Assembly: GCF_042693015.1 (NCBI RefSeq)
Contig: NZ_CP170544.1
Span: forward strand, 930,001-994,000
Direction: 5' to 3'
DNA from: Sphingomonas_E sp042693015
GTDB taxonomy: Bacteria; Pseudomonadota; Alphaproteobacteria; Sphingomonadales; Sphingomonadaceae
Length of the DNA stretch: 64,000 nucleotides
Below are positions 19,394 through 28,461 of the stretch, piece after piece (position 1 is the stretch's first letter; every line of letters begins with the position of its first letter). Under the pieces are notes generated by a model. The model was not told where the DNA came from and did not search any database. It worked only from the letters and a program-made list of their open reading frames with translations. A program made the position numbers and the translations under genes.

Positions 19394-21670
19394 TCAGAAC
19401 TCGAAGCCGACGTCGAGCCCGTAGGTGCGCGGCACCTGGAACACGCCGATCACGCTCGTGCTGAGGTTGCGGGCAAATTCCAGCTTCTGATTGTCGGTCA
19501 GGTTCTGCACCCAGGCACTCACCTTGGCCTTGGTGCCCCCGATCGGCATGTCGACCAGCGACAGCCGCGCATTGATGTCGAAGCGCGACGGCAAAGTCGT
19601 CAGTTGCGCGGTGGCGCTGTTCTGCACGGGATCGCTCAGGCGCTTGTCCTTGAAGGCGCCGTCGACGCGGAAGGAGAGATAGCTGTCGTTGGAGAAATGC
19701 GGCGCATCATATTGGCCGCCCACGTTCAGCGTATATTTGGGCGCGAGCGAATTGACCGGACCCAAGGTGGGATTGTCGGCAAGCTTGGCGTCGAGATAGC
19801 CGAAGGAAGTGTTGAAGGTCAGCCCTTCGGTCGGCACGGCGATCACTTCCAGTTCGAAGCCATTCTCCTCCGCCTTGGGTGCGGACAGGATGAAGGTGCC
19901 CGACGCCGCGTTGAAGGCCAGGGTCTGCACATTCTTGCGATCGGTGTGGAACAGCGCCGCGTTGATGCGGAGCGTGTTGTCGATCAGGTCGCCCTTGAAG
20001 CCGACTTCATAGCTTTTCACCGTCTCGGGCTTGAACTCGACCCCGCCCAGCACGCCGCCTGACAGATAGCCAGTCGCAAATCGTGCGTAGAAGCGCACGT
20101 CCGGGTTGACGATATAGGTCGCGGTCGCGTCGAAATCCCAATGGTCGCTCGATGCGTTGAACGTCTCGGCCGGGGTGACGAAGGGGATGAGGCCGGCCGC
20201 GCGCAACTCCTCACGGCGCTTGTCCTTGGTGTAGCGGATGCCGCCGGCCAGCTCGAAGGCGTCGCTCCGCCAGGTCAGGTGGGCATAGCCGGCAAGCGAC
20301 TTGTTGCGCACCGATGCGTCGGACCCGGCCAGATAGTCGCTCGGCACGCCGAAGATGTTGACGGTGGTGCCGGTGCCCGGCCCGCGGCTCGGCTCCAGCG
20401 TGACGGGCGGGAACAGGGTGCCGATGAAGACGGGATTGTCGTCATTGCCCTTTTCCTTGAACCAGAAGCCGCCGACCACCCATTCGAACTGGCCCATATT
20501 GCCGAGAAGCTGGAGTTCCTCGCTCCACTGGTCCTGATGGCGATCCTGGATGGACGAGATCGGGGTGAAGGGCAGGCCGCCGACGACGAGCGCGCCGCCG
20601 TCGATATCGTTGCCGCCGACGAACTCGTCCAGCTTGCGATAGGCGGTGATGCTCTTCAGCGTGATCTGGTCGTTGAAGTCATAAGCGGCGGTCAGGCTGT
20701 GGCCCTGAATCTTCAGATGCGACGGCGTCGTGAAATCGAGCGCCAGCGCCTTCTGCCGCTTGGTCGACGGGCCGACGACGATGCTGGGATCGCTGTAGAA
20801 GAAGGGCGCGGTGCCCGCGAAGCTCGGATCGAAGCCGAGAAGCTGCTGGCCGAGCTGGGTGCTGGTCTTGTCGGTATAGTCGAATTTGTAGTCGATCTTC
20901 AGCGCATCGAAATCGAGGCGGGCGGCGACCGAGACGGCATCGGTATTCTCGCGGCCGAAATCCTTGGCGGACTTCACCGTGCCGAACGGTTCGGTGAAGG
21001 TGAAGGTGCGGCCCGGCGTCAGATTCTTCACATAGCCGCTATTTTCGTCGTGCAGATAGCTCAACCGCACTGAGAGCGGGCCCCAGGCCGGCAAGTCGAC
21101 GGACACGCGGCCCTTGTAGCGATCATAATTGCCGATGGTGCCTTCGGCCTTCACCCTTAGCTCGCCGCGGGGTGCTGCGGTGATGAAGTTGATCGCGCCG
21201 CCCGTCGCGTTGCGGCCAAACAGCGTTCCCTGCGGACCGCGCAGCACTTCCACCCGCTCGATATCGGCAAGGTCGAACGCGGTGCCCGCCGGGCGGCCGA
21301 GATAGACGCCGTCGATATAGAGGCCGATGCCGGCGTCGGTTTCGAACTTCAGCGATCCAGTGGAAACGCCACGCAGATAGAATTGCGGGGCGGAGGCCGA
21401 ACCGAACTGACGCTGGACGTCGAGATTGGGCACGGTCGCGCCGAGATCGCCGAAATTGGCGATGTTGAGGTTGCTAAGCATCTCTGCATTGAAGCCGGTG
21501 ACCGCGACCGGCACGTTCTGCAGATTTTCCTCCACGCGGCGCGCGGTGACGACGATATCGCCAAGCCCGCTTTCAGACGCGGTCGGGGTGGCTTCCTGTG
21601 CCGCCAGCGGCAGCGGGTGCAATGCGGCCAGGGCAGCACAGCCAAGCAGGAACGGACGCAGCTTCCTCAT
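19394..21670 (-). CDS. TonB-dependent outer-membrane receptor
   Basis: A 758-residue receptor with a signal peptide ending near AAQE (22-25), a sphingomonad-type TonB-box region LGDIVVTARRVEENLQ, a plug domain (about 50-160) with RGPQGTLFGRNATGGAINF, and a barrel ending in F (GLDVGFEF). The type belongs to the large group used for organic nutrients rather than iron. GAGGGGAGATG precedes the ATG. The gene is followed at once by the carboxylesterase and lies downstream of the LuxR-type regulator; a repeated element (21767-21790) sits about 100 bases upstream. Confidence 0.93.
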   Translation of the reverse strand: MRKLRPFLLGCAALAALHPLPLAAQEATPTASESGLGDIVVTARRVEENLQNVPVAVTGFNAEMLSNLNIANFGDLGATVPNLDVQRQFGSASAPQFYLRGVSTGSLKFETDAGIGLYIDGVYLGRPAGTAFDLADIERVEVLRGPQGTLFGRNATGGAINFITAAPRGELRVKAEGTIGNYDRYKGRVSVDLPAWGPLSVRLSYLHDENSGYVKNLTPGRTFTFTEPFGTVKSAKDFGRENTDAVSVAARLDFDALKIDYKFDYTDKTSTQLGQQLLGFDPSFAGTAPFFYSDPSIVVGPSTKRQKALALDFTTPSHLKIQGHSLTAAYDFNDQITLKSITAYRKLDEFVGGNDIDGGALVVGGLPFTPISSIQDRHQDQWSEELQLLGNMGQFEWVVGGFWFKEKGNDDNPVFIGTLFPPVTLEPSRGPGTGTTVNIFGVPSDYLAGSDASVRNKSLAGYAHLTWRSDAFELAGGIRYTKDKRREELRAAGLIPFVTPAETFNASSDHWDFDATATYIVNPDVRFYARFATGYLSGGVLGGVEFKPETVKSYEVGFKGDLIDNTLRINAALFHTDRKNVQTLAFNAASGTFILSAPKAEENGFELEVIAVPTEGLTFNTSFGYLDAKLADNPTLGPVNSLAPKYTLNVGGQYDAPHFSNDSYLSFRVDGAFKDKRLSDPVQNSATAQLTTLPSRFDINARLSLVDMPIGGTKAKVSAWVQNLTDNQKLEFARNLSTSVIGVFQVPRTYGLDVGFEF

Positions 21671-21766
21671 CAGTCATCTCCCCTCGGATCGCCCACTTGT
21701 CGGTGCGGGTCGTTCTCGGACGGGGAGTGTGCGGGGGACGGGACAGGGCCGACACCTTCATATCAA

Positions 21767-21790
21767 CTAGTCGAAATGGATTAGGCGGCG
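21767..21790 (-). promoter_or_regulatory. Putative shared operator, copy A (upstream of TonB receptor)
   Basis: The plus strand reads CTAGTCG-N3-TGGATTAGGC followed by GGCG. A 24-base element at 28958-28981 matches it at 20 of 24 positions. A looser partial copy, CGAACATGGATTAAGG, lies at 21807-21822. The element is about 100 bases before the TonB receptor start at 21670. A binding site for the adjacent LuxR-type regulator is a reasonable guess; the strand is given as that of the gene it precedes. Confidence 0.45.
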
Positions 21791-21915
21791 TCGGGCATAA
21801 CGTATCCGAACATGGATTAAGGTAATGCGAGTCAGTTGCATTAGCTTCGCCTGCTTATATATCTGTCGCCGCACCGGGAATCGTGACGCAAACTCGACTC
21901 CTCCGGTGTCCGATC

Positions 21916-21941
21916 GGGGAGGGGCCTTCGGGCCTCTCCTC
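21916..21941 (-). terminator. Hairpin downstream of the LuxR-type regulator
   Basis: An 11-bp stem (two G-T pairs) closes a TTCG/CGAA tetraloop, 31 bases past the luxR-type stop. There is no clear T run on the minus strand, so an intrinsic terminator is only probable. It separates the regulator transcript from the TonB receptor gene. The remaining sequence between 21671 and 21971 holds the receptor promoter region and the repeated element. Confidence 0.45.
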
Positions 21942-21971
21942 GTGAGGCGATCCAGGCCGCGGATGGGCCGT

Positions 21972-23087
21972 TCAACGCCGCGCGGCAAGCTCCGGCAAGC
22001 TGGTGTGGACGAGGTGGACGAGCTGCGACTGGCGCGCGACGCCGGTCTTGGCGAAGATCGAGCGCAGATGCGCGCGCACCGTGTTGCTGGCGATGCCGAG
22101 CCGCTCGGCGCTTTCCTGCACCGACAGGCCGTTGGCGACGCAGGCCGAGATCGCCGCCTCGGTCGGCGTCAGGTTGAACAGTTCACGGAGCGCTTCGGCG
22201 TTGACCTGCATCTGCCGCTCGGGATCGCCGAGATAAAGGGCAAGCGCGGGCGCGCTGCCGGCGTGGAGATAATCGGGTGTCGCGATTGTCCGGGCGACGA
22301 TGCCGATGTCGCGGCGGCCCGACGGTCGCTCGATCCGGAAGACATGGCCGGATGCGGCCCGTGCATCCTTCAGGAAGGCGCGGAAATCGGCATCGGCAGC
22401 GGCATTGTCCAGGGTCAGCCGGCGGCCGGCGCGGCCGATGCCGTCGGCTTCCTCCAATATGGCCTCGGCGATCGGGTTGCAGCGGATGATGTTGTTATGC
22501 TCGTCCAGGATCACCGCGCCGAGCGCGAACTGCTCGACCGCGCCCGAATAGACCTGATGTTCGGAGCGCGAGGTTTCGAGCCGCTGGTAGATGTCCATGG
22601 CCTGGCGGATATGCGGGATGATCCGCTCGCACCGCGTCCGTTCCTCTGCCGTATAAGGTTCGCCGCCGCTGGTCCGCGTCACCCGGATCGCCGTCACGAA
22701 GCCGCCGGTGCGCAGGTCGAAGCCGAGGATGTGCGATGTGTCCTCGAACTGGAGATAGTCGCGGTAGAAGGCGGATTGCTTGAAACCCTTCTCGGTCAGA
22801 TGCTCGAACTGCGACACCACCTTGCCTTCGGGCAGATCGGTGAAGGGGTCGATGCGGAACATATGGTCGCAATAGTCCGCAATGTCCTGGGCCTTGCCCA
22901 GCGGCGTGACCATCAGGCTCGGGGCGAAGCTGGCGGCGCGGGATACGATCAGCGTCGCGAACTGGGCGTTCAACTGGTCGCGCAATTCGGTGAGGAAGCC
23001 ATGCCATGGCTGTTCGGCCACGAGCGACGCGTAGAGCGCCCGCACCAGGCGGGAAAAGTCCTCAATATCGTTCGTGGCTCGGTTCAT
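21972..23087 (-). CDS. LuxR-family transcriptional regulator
   Basis: A 371-residue regulator. The last 65 residues are a GerE/LuxR helix-turn-helix: LTPTEAAISACVANGLSVQESAERLGI, then NTVRAHLRSIFAKTG. The N-terminal and middle parts are not an obvious receiver or autoinducer domain; the middle (about 180-290) reads like a PAS-type sensor (GAVILDEHNNIIRCNPIAEAIL). It lies between the TonB receptor and, divergently, a SnoaL-like gene 67 bases away, so it probably controls this block in response to a small molecule. Confidence 0.88.
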   Translation of the reverse strand: MNRATNDIEDFSRLVRALYASLVAEQPWHGFLTELRDQLNAQFATLIVSRAASFAPSLMVTPLGKAQDIADYCDHMFRIDPFTDLPEGKVVSQFEHLTEKGFKQSAFYRDYLQFEDTSHILGFDLRTGGFVTAIRVTRTSGGEPYTAEERTRCERIIPHIRQAMDIYQRLETSRSEHQVYSGAVEQFALGAVILDEHNNIIRCNPIAEAILEEADGIGRAGRRLTLDNAAADADFRAFLKDARAASGHVFRIERPSGRRDIGIVARTIATPDYLHAGSAPALALYLGDPERQMQVNAEALRELFNLTPTEAAISACVANGLSVQESAERLGIASNTVRAHLRSIFAKTGVARQSQLVHLVHTSLPELAARR

Positions 23088-23154
23088 CGCTTGGCGTCTC
23101 CGCGGGCCACTCTAGGATGATATGCAGAAGCCGCAATCGGGCCGGGAGACGGTG

Positions 23155-23640
23155 ATGCAAGCCGACGACTATTTCGCCATCCAGAATGTCCTGTTCAGCT
23201 ATCCTTTCGCGCTTGATGCCGGGGATTTCGATGCGGTGGGCGAATTGCTGGGCGATGCGATCGTCTATAGCGGCGGCGCGGTGATGGCGGATCGCGATCC
23301 GGCCGCGGTGGCCGCCGCATTCCGCAACTGGGTTATCACCTATCCCGATGGCACGCCGCGCACGCGACACATGCTCGCCAATGTGATGATCGTGCCGGAG
23401 GGCGAGGATCGGGCGCGGGTTTCATCCTATGTGATGGTCTTCCAGCAGGCCGAGGACGGTCCGCTGGCGCCCGTGATCGGCGGTGATTATCTCGACCGGC
23501 TGGAGAAACGCGACGGCCGCTGGCGGATCGTCGAACGGACGATGGGCAACGACATCGTCGGCGATCTTTCCCGCCATGGCCGCGACTTCGGCACGATCAA
23601 GCCGACGCGGGCCAATGGGGCGAAACCGCTGGCAGGCTAG
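23155..23640 (+). CDS. SnoaL-like (NTF2-fold) protein with dehydratase-type residues
   Basis: A 161-residue SnoaL_4-type protein. Tyr16-x4-Asp21 (SYPFALD) and His72 (TRHMLAN) sit where BaiE and scytalone dehydratase carry their catalytic Tyr, Asp and His, as I recall them. A dehydratase or isomerase is therefore more likely than a purely structural role. The start at 23155 has GGGAG upstream. The gene is divergent from the LuxR-type regulator, and its stop overlaps the stop of the convergent MFS gene by four bases. Confidence 0.75.
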   Translation: MQADDYFAIQNVLFSYPFALDAGDFDAVGELLGDAIVYSGGAVMADRDPAAVAAAFRNWVITYPDGTPRTRHMLANVMIVPEGEDRARVSSYVMVFQQAEDGPLAPVIGGDYLDRLEKRDGRWRIVERTMGNDIVGDLSRHGRDFGTIKPTRANGAKPLAG

Positions 23641-24794
23641 GCGGGAAGCGGGCGTCGCCTGGCGAGCAGGACCAAGGCCAGTCCCGCGGCCACCGTCGCC
23701 CCGCCAATCCCAAGGAAAGCGCCGGCGGTGCCGAAGCCGGTGCGCAGCGGATCGGCCGCGAGCGGATTGAGGAACTGGCCGAGGAACATCGCGCTGATCA
23801 TCAGGCTCGATGCGCGGGCGTGAAGGGCGTGCGGGCTGCGGCCGAGGATGATCGAACCGATATTGGGCTCCACCATCCCTGCGCCGAGCCCGGTGATGAA
23901 GAAGCCCGCGACGATCCCGGCGGTGCTGCCCGCCGTCGCCGCGACCAGGCAGCCGCCGCCGAGCAGCAGCGCCGTCAATCCGAGCACGGCGCGTTCGGAA
24001 AGGTGGCGCCGGATCGTGGCGAAACCGGCCGAAGAGAGCACCGCCCCGATCGGGCTCGCGGCGACGATGATACCGGCCAGCGTCGCGCTGCTGGAGCCGC
24101 GTTCGGCGATCAGGAACGGCCCCTGGATGCCGGGCATGAACATGGCGAGGGTGAGGCCGAGGATCGCGAGATAGAAGGGCCAGAGCGGTAATAACGGCCG
24201 GAAGCCGCCTTCTTCTGCGACCCGCTCGCCGGGCGCATGGCGTTCGACCACGACCGCGCCGAGCAAGAGGAGGATCAGGCCGAGCAGATAGAGTGCGAAG
24301 GGACCGCGCCAGCCCGCGACATCGACCAGCCAGCCGCCCACCACCAATCCGCCGATGGCGACGGCCGAAGCGAGGCTCACCATCCAGCCGAGCACGGCGT
24401 GGCGTTGATCCTCGTCATACCAGCGGCCGACCAGCGCCAGTGTGCAGGTCTGGATCGCGCCGCCCGCAAGGCCCAGTGCGAGGCGTGAGGCGGCAAGCGC
24501 CGGGAAGCCCTCGACCAGCAACCCTGCTCCGCCCGAGATGGCGAACAGGGCCGCGGCAGTCAGGAACGTCGTCCGGATGCCGATCCGCTCGCAGGCGAGG
24601 CTCGCCAGCGGCGCGCCGAGGATCAGCATGATCGCCGGCATTGTCATGATCATCTGCGCGAACAATGCGCCGTCATGGCCGTGGGCAAACTCCGCCGCCA
24701 TCGCCGGCAGTGCCGGAGCGACCGCCATCGGGATCAGCGACACCAGGGCCGGCCCAGCCAGCGCGGTCAGGAAACGGAGCGGGTGGCTGCTCAT
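23637..24794 (-). CDS. Major facilitator superfamily transporter
   Basis: A 385-residue membrane protein with about 12 hydrophobic segments, MFS type. A polar charged loop lies between segments 6 and 7 (VVERHAPGERVAEEGG). Start is the ATG at 24794, in ATGA overlap with the preceding SDR; the longer frame has no similarity. It is the last gene of the five-gene minus-strand operon (SnoaL, ene-reductase, two SDRs, MFS), and so probably moves the substrate or product of that pathway. Confidence 0.87.
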   Translation of the reverse strand: MSSHPLRFLTALAGPALVSLIPMAVAPALPAMAAEFAHGHDGALFAQMIMTMPAIMLILGAPLASLACERIGIRTTFLTAAALFAISGGAGLLVEGFPALAASRLALGLAGGAIQTCTLALVGRWYDEDQRHAVLGWMVSLASAVAIGGLVVGGWLVDVAGWRGPFALYLLGLILLLLGAVVVERHAPGERVAEEGGFRPLLPLWPFYLAILGLTLAMFMPGIQGPFLIAERGSSSATLAGIIVAASPIGAVLSSAGFATIRRHLSERAVLGLTALLLGGGCLVAATAGSTAGIVAGFFITGLGAGMVEPNIGSIILGRSPHALHARASSLMISAMFLGQFLNPLAADPLRTGFGTAGAFLGIGGATVAAGLALVLLARRRPLPA

Positions 24795-25525
24795 GCCTCG
24801 GCGATCATATAGCCGCCGCTTGCGACCAGGCATTCGCCGGTGATGAAGGCGGCCGCGGAGCTCGCGAGGAACAGGACCGGGCCGGCAATATCCTCCGGCT
24901 CGCCCCAGCGGTTGAGCGCCATGCGCTGGGCCGTGGCGGGGCCGTAAGCCGGGTCGTCGGCGTAGCGGATCGTCATCGGCGTGCGCACCGGTCCGGGGGC
25001 GACGGCGTTGATGCGGATGCTGCGCTGGCCCCAGCCCTGGGCGAGCGACTTGGTCATCAGGACGAGGCCGGCCTTGGCGGCGCTGTAGCCGGGGAAGATC
25101 GAATTGCCGAACACCGCCATCATCGAAATGATCGAGACGACCGCGCCGCCGCCGGGATGGCTGCTCGCCTCCAGCAGCGGTGCGACCGCGGTGGTGAGGC
25201 GATGGACACCCTTGAGATTCACGTCCACCGCTTCGCCGAAATCCTCCGGGTGGCTGGTCGCGCCGGCATTGTTGACGAGGATGTCGAGCCGATCGAGCGA
25301 GGCGGCGAGCGCATCGGTGCTGGCGGCGTTGCCGAGCAGGAACTGGCGATATTCGCCCGGCGGCGGTGCATCATAATCGGCGGCTGATGCTTTTGTGCCG
25401 GTCGAGATGACCTCGGCCCCCGCATCGGCGAAGGCTCGCGCGATCGCCGCGCCGATGCCGCTGGTGGCGCCTGTCACCAGCACGCGACGGCCAGTGAAAT
25501 CGAAGCTGATGCCGTGCATGGTCAT
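24791..25525 (-). CDS. Short-chain dehydrogenase/reductase (operon copy 2)
   Basis: A 244-residue classical SDR: TGATSGIG near residue 17, NNAG near 80, catalytic YSAAK, and a C-terminal ITGECLVASGGYM. The ATG at 25525 overlaps the stop of the upstream SDR (ATGA), and its stop overlaps the MFS start in the same way. The tight coupling suggests that both SDRs act in one pathway, probably on hydroxyl groups of the same substrate. Confidence 0.9.
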   Translation of the reverse strand: MTMHGISFDFTGRRVLVTGATSGIGAAIARAFADAGAEVISTGTKASAADYDAPPPGEYRQFLLGNAASTDALAASLDRLDILVNNAGATSHPEDFGEAVDVNLKGVHRLTTAVAPLLEASSHPGGGAVVSIISMMAVFGNSIFPGYSAAKAGLVLMTKSLAQGWGQRSIRINAVAPGPVRTPMTIRYADDPAYGPATAQRMALNRWGEPEDIAGPVLFLASSAAAFITGECLVASGGYMIAEA

Positions 25526-26265
25526 CCCGCAGTCTGGCCGGCGTCGACGGGCAGCGCAATGCCGGTGATCTTGCGCGCATCGTCCGACGCGAGGAAGGCG
25601 ACGGCGGCGGCAATATCCTCCGGCTCGCAAAGGTCGCCAAGCTTGGGCGAGTTGCGCATCACCAGATCCATATCGACGCCTTCGGGCAGAGCGACAGCGC
25701 CGTGCATCGCCGTCTTAACGCCCGTCGGGCAGATCGCGTTGATGCGGACGCCGGCCGCGGCGAACTCGATCGCAAGCGACTTGGTGAGCGCGACGACGCC
25801 TGCCTTCGACGCGCAATAAGCGGTCGTATAGGGAATGCCGACAAGGCCGGCGGCCGAGCTCATGTTGACGATGACGCCCTTGGTCTCGACGAGGTGCGGG
25901 AGTGCTGCGCGGCTGAGGTGCCATACGCCCGACAGGTTGATGCGCAGCATCCGTTCCCAGCGATCATCGCCGAAATCGGCCATCGGACCCCAATCCATGA
26001 TGCCGGCGATGTTGGCGAGGATGTCGATGCGGCCGGCTGCGGCAACCGCTTGCGCCACCAGATCCCGGCAGGATTGCGCGTCGCCGGCATCGAAAGCGAA
26101 GATGTCCCCGCCGGTTTCCGCCGCAACGGCGGCAAGGCCGTCGCGGTTGAGATCGGCGAGGACGAGGCGTGCCCCTTCGCGCGCCAGCCGCTGGGCGGTC
26201 GCCCGCCCGATCCCCGATGCCGCGCCGGTGACGATCGCCACGCGGCCGTCGAGCCTTCCTCCCAT
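25522..26265 (-). CDS. Short-chain dehydrogenase/reductase (operon copy 1)
   Basis: A 247-residue classical SDR: TGAASGIG near residue 14, catalytic YCASK, C-terminal ITGIALPVDAGQTAG. GGAAGGA lies before the ATG at 26265, which is one base after the ene-reductase stop. It differs from operon copy 2 enough that they are not a recent duplication. NAD(P)-dependent; substrate unknown. Confidence 0.9.
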   Translation of the reverse strand: MGGRLDGRVAIVTGAASGIGRATAQRLAREGARLVLADLNRDGLAAVAAETGGDIFAFDAGDAQSCRDLVAQAVAAAGRIDILANIAGIMDWGPMADFGDDRWERMLRINLSGVWHLSRAALPHLVETKGVIVNMSSAAGLVGIPYTTAYCASKAGVVALTKSLAIEFAAAGVRINAICPTGVKTAMHGAVALPEGVDMDLVMRNSPKLGDLCEPEDIAAAVAFLASDDARKITGIALPVDAGQTAG

Positions 26266-26266
26266 T

Positions 26267-28399
26267 TCAGATCCTTCCTGCAAGTTCGGCGGCGTCGTGC
26301 ATCGCGCCTTCGATATAGCCGACGCCGGTGCAATCGCCGGCGGTGTGGACGGTGAAGCCGGCGGCGCGGAGTTCGTCGGCGAGGCTCTCGTCGCCGGTCG
26401 CGCCCTTGGCGACGATTACCTGATCGGCGGCGATGGTGCGCTGCTGGCCGTTGGGGTTGGTGTAGCGCACCTGGCCTTCGAGGATTTCGACGTCATGCGC
26501 CTCGGGCAGCAGTGTCACGCCGAGTTCGCGGATCTCATCGAGCACGCGCCAGCGGCGGACGACCTGGAGGCCGGCGCCGAACTTGGCGGCATCATCGAGC
26601 ACCGTCACCTTGCGGCCGCGCTTCGCCAGGAATTCGGCGAGTTCGAGGCCGACCAGTTCGCCCCCGATGATCGCGACCCGTCCGCCGAACGGCATCCAAT
26701 ATTCGCTGGCGGCGCGGATGAAGGCGGGGCGCGCGGTGAGGCCGGTAAGCGCGCCGAGCTTCATTGCGGTGCGGGTCGTCCAGTCGGTCTTGTCGGTCAG
26801 CGTATCGAGATCGAGGCCGAGCATCAGGCGGCGCATGTCGTCGCCGGAAAAGACGTGGGGGAGGTCGGCGCCGGGGATCGGGGGCATCGCCCGTTTCGCG
26901 CCGGTTGCGACTACCACTTCGTCGATGTTGAGCGATCGGAGGAGTTCCGGCGTGGCGCGCGTGCCAAGGCGGATGGCGACGCCCGATCCGGCCAGTTCAT
27001 GCTTCAGCCAATCGACGATGCCCTGGTTGGGGGCGTAGGCGATCGAGGCGAAGCGGGCGGTGCCGCCGAGGCGGTTGGACATTTCCAACAGGGTGACGCG
27101 ATGGCCCTTCTTCGCGAGGCGGCGGGCGGTTTCCATGCCGGCGGGGCCGCCGCCGACGACGGCGACATGCTTGGGCTTTTCGACGGACGTCAGCGCGCGT
27201 TCGCGTTCGAAGCCGGTCTCCGCATTGACCGCGCATTTCACCGGCCGGCTGAAGAAGATTTGGCTGATGCAGGTGTAGCAATAGATGCAGGGCCGCACGC
27301 TTTCCGGCTTGCCCGCAGCGAGCTTGGCCGGAAGGTGCGGATCGGCGAGCAGCTTGCGGCCCATCGTCACGAAATCGAGCTTGCCGTCCGCAATGAAGCG
27401 ATCGGCATCGGCGGGCTCGATCCGGCCCGGACAGATCACGGGCACGCCGGCGGCGGCGCGGATGCGGGCGGCGGCGGGGACGAAGGCGTTGCGATTGTCG
27501 GTCGCATGGCCGGTGGAATAGGTCGCGCCACGCCCCGGATGCCCGTCTGCGGTGACGTGAATCGCGTCCGCACCGGCCTCGGCCGCGAGGCGCGCGGTGA
27601 CGATCGCGTCTTCCACGGTGACGCCGCCGTCGATCAGGAAATGCTGGCTGTCGAGCCGCGGCCAGACCGGCACATTGGAGCCCACTGCCTTTTTCACGCC
27701 GCGGATGATGTCGCACAGCAGGCGCGCGCGGTTCTCGATCGAGCCGCCATAATCATCGGTGCGGCGGTTGATCAGCGGATTGAGGAAGGAGGAGATGAGA
27801 TAGCCGTGGCCGGCATGAAGCTCGATCGCGTCGACGCCCGCGGAAACCGCACGGACGGCGGCGGACGCGAACATCTGGACCAGTTCCTCGATGTCCTGAG
27901 CCGTCATCACGCGGTAGCGGATCTCCCCCATCGCCGCCATCGGCGCGGTGAAGATGCGATATTCCTCCTCCAGAAAGCCATCCATCATGTCGCCGCTGTC
28001 CTTGCCGATCAGCGGTTCGGAGGGGGTCCAGAGCGGGCGGCCGTCGCGCATGTCGTTCATCGCAACCAGGCCGGCATGTTGGAGCTGGACGGCGAGCTTC
28101 GCGCCATGGGAGTGTAGTTCATCGGCGAGTGCGCGAATGCCGGGGATGTGGCGATCGTCGGCGATCGCCTCGTTGCGCCAGTTGCCCGATCCTTCCGGGT
28201 AGCCGATCGAGACCGAGCCCATGGTGATGAGTGCGGTGCCGCCCTTGGCGCGCTCGACATAATAAGCCCGCAGCCGATCGCCGGTGACGCCGTCCTCGTC
28301 CGCGAGGTTCGAGCCCATCGGCGTCATGAAGATGCGGTTGCGAAGCTCCATCGCGCCGATGCGGCCCGGCTTCAGCAGGTGCGCGAAACTCTGCGCCAT
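26267..28399 (-). CDS. NADH:flavin oxidoreductase, 2,4-dienoyl-CoA reductase / BaiCD type
   Basis: A 710-residue multidomain ene-reductase. An FMN-binding TIM barrel spans about 1-360 (LQHAG, HAGHGYL), then [4Fe-4S] ligands Cys371, Cys374, Cys377 and Cys389, then FAD and NAD(P) domains (AVVGGGPAGMETARRL near 415; a second fold in VAIIGGELVGLELAEFL). The CxxCxxC spacing resembles trimethylamine dehydrogenase. Family members reduce enoyl or dienone double bonds. Follows the SnoaL gene by 62 bases and leads the SDR-SDR-MFS genes. Confidence 0.93.
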   Translation of the reverse strand: MAQSFAHLLKPGRIGAMELRNRIFMTPMGSNLADEDGVTGDRLRAYYVERAKGGTALITMGSVSIGYPEGSGNWRNEAIADDRHIPGIRALADELHSHGAKLAVQLQHAGLVAMNDMRDGRPLWTPSEPLIGKDSGDMMDGFLEEEYRIFTAPMAAMGEIRYRVMTAQDIEELVQMFASAAVRAVSAGVDAIELHAGHGYLISSFLNPLINRRTDDYGGSIENRARLLCDIIRGVKKAVGSNVPVWPRLDSQHFLIDGGVTVEDAIVTARLAAEAGADAIHVTADGHPGRGATYSTGHATDNRNAFVPAAARIRAAAGVPVICPGRIEPADADRFIADGKLDFVTMGRKLLADPHLPAKLAAGKPESVRPCIYCYTCISQIFFSRPVKCAVNAETGFERERALTSVEKPKHVAVVGGGPAGMETARRLAKKGHRVTLLEMSNRLGGTARFASIAYAPNQGIVDWLKHELAGSGVAIRLGTRATPELLRSLNIDEVVVATGAKRAMPPIPGADLPHVFSGDDMRRLMLGLDLDTLTDKTDWTTRTAMKLGALTGLTARPAFIRAASEYWMPFGGRVAIIGGELVGLELAEFLAKRGRKVTVLDDAAKFGAGLQVVRRWRVLDEIRELGVTLLPEAHDVEILEGQVRYTNPNGQQRTIAADQVIVAKGATGDESLADELRAAGFTVHTAGDCTGVGYIEGAMHDAAELAGRI

Positions 28400-28461
28400 C
28401 TTGGGGTATCTTCCTCTTGTGCGGCCCGGTTTCGGGCTGGCCTTCTGTGGGGCGGGCGGGA

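Noticed and set aside
25835..28117. 760-codon open frame opposite the ene-reductase and SDR
   Set aside because: Antisense shadow spanning two well-supported genes; no ribosome-binding site or domain.
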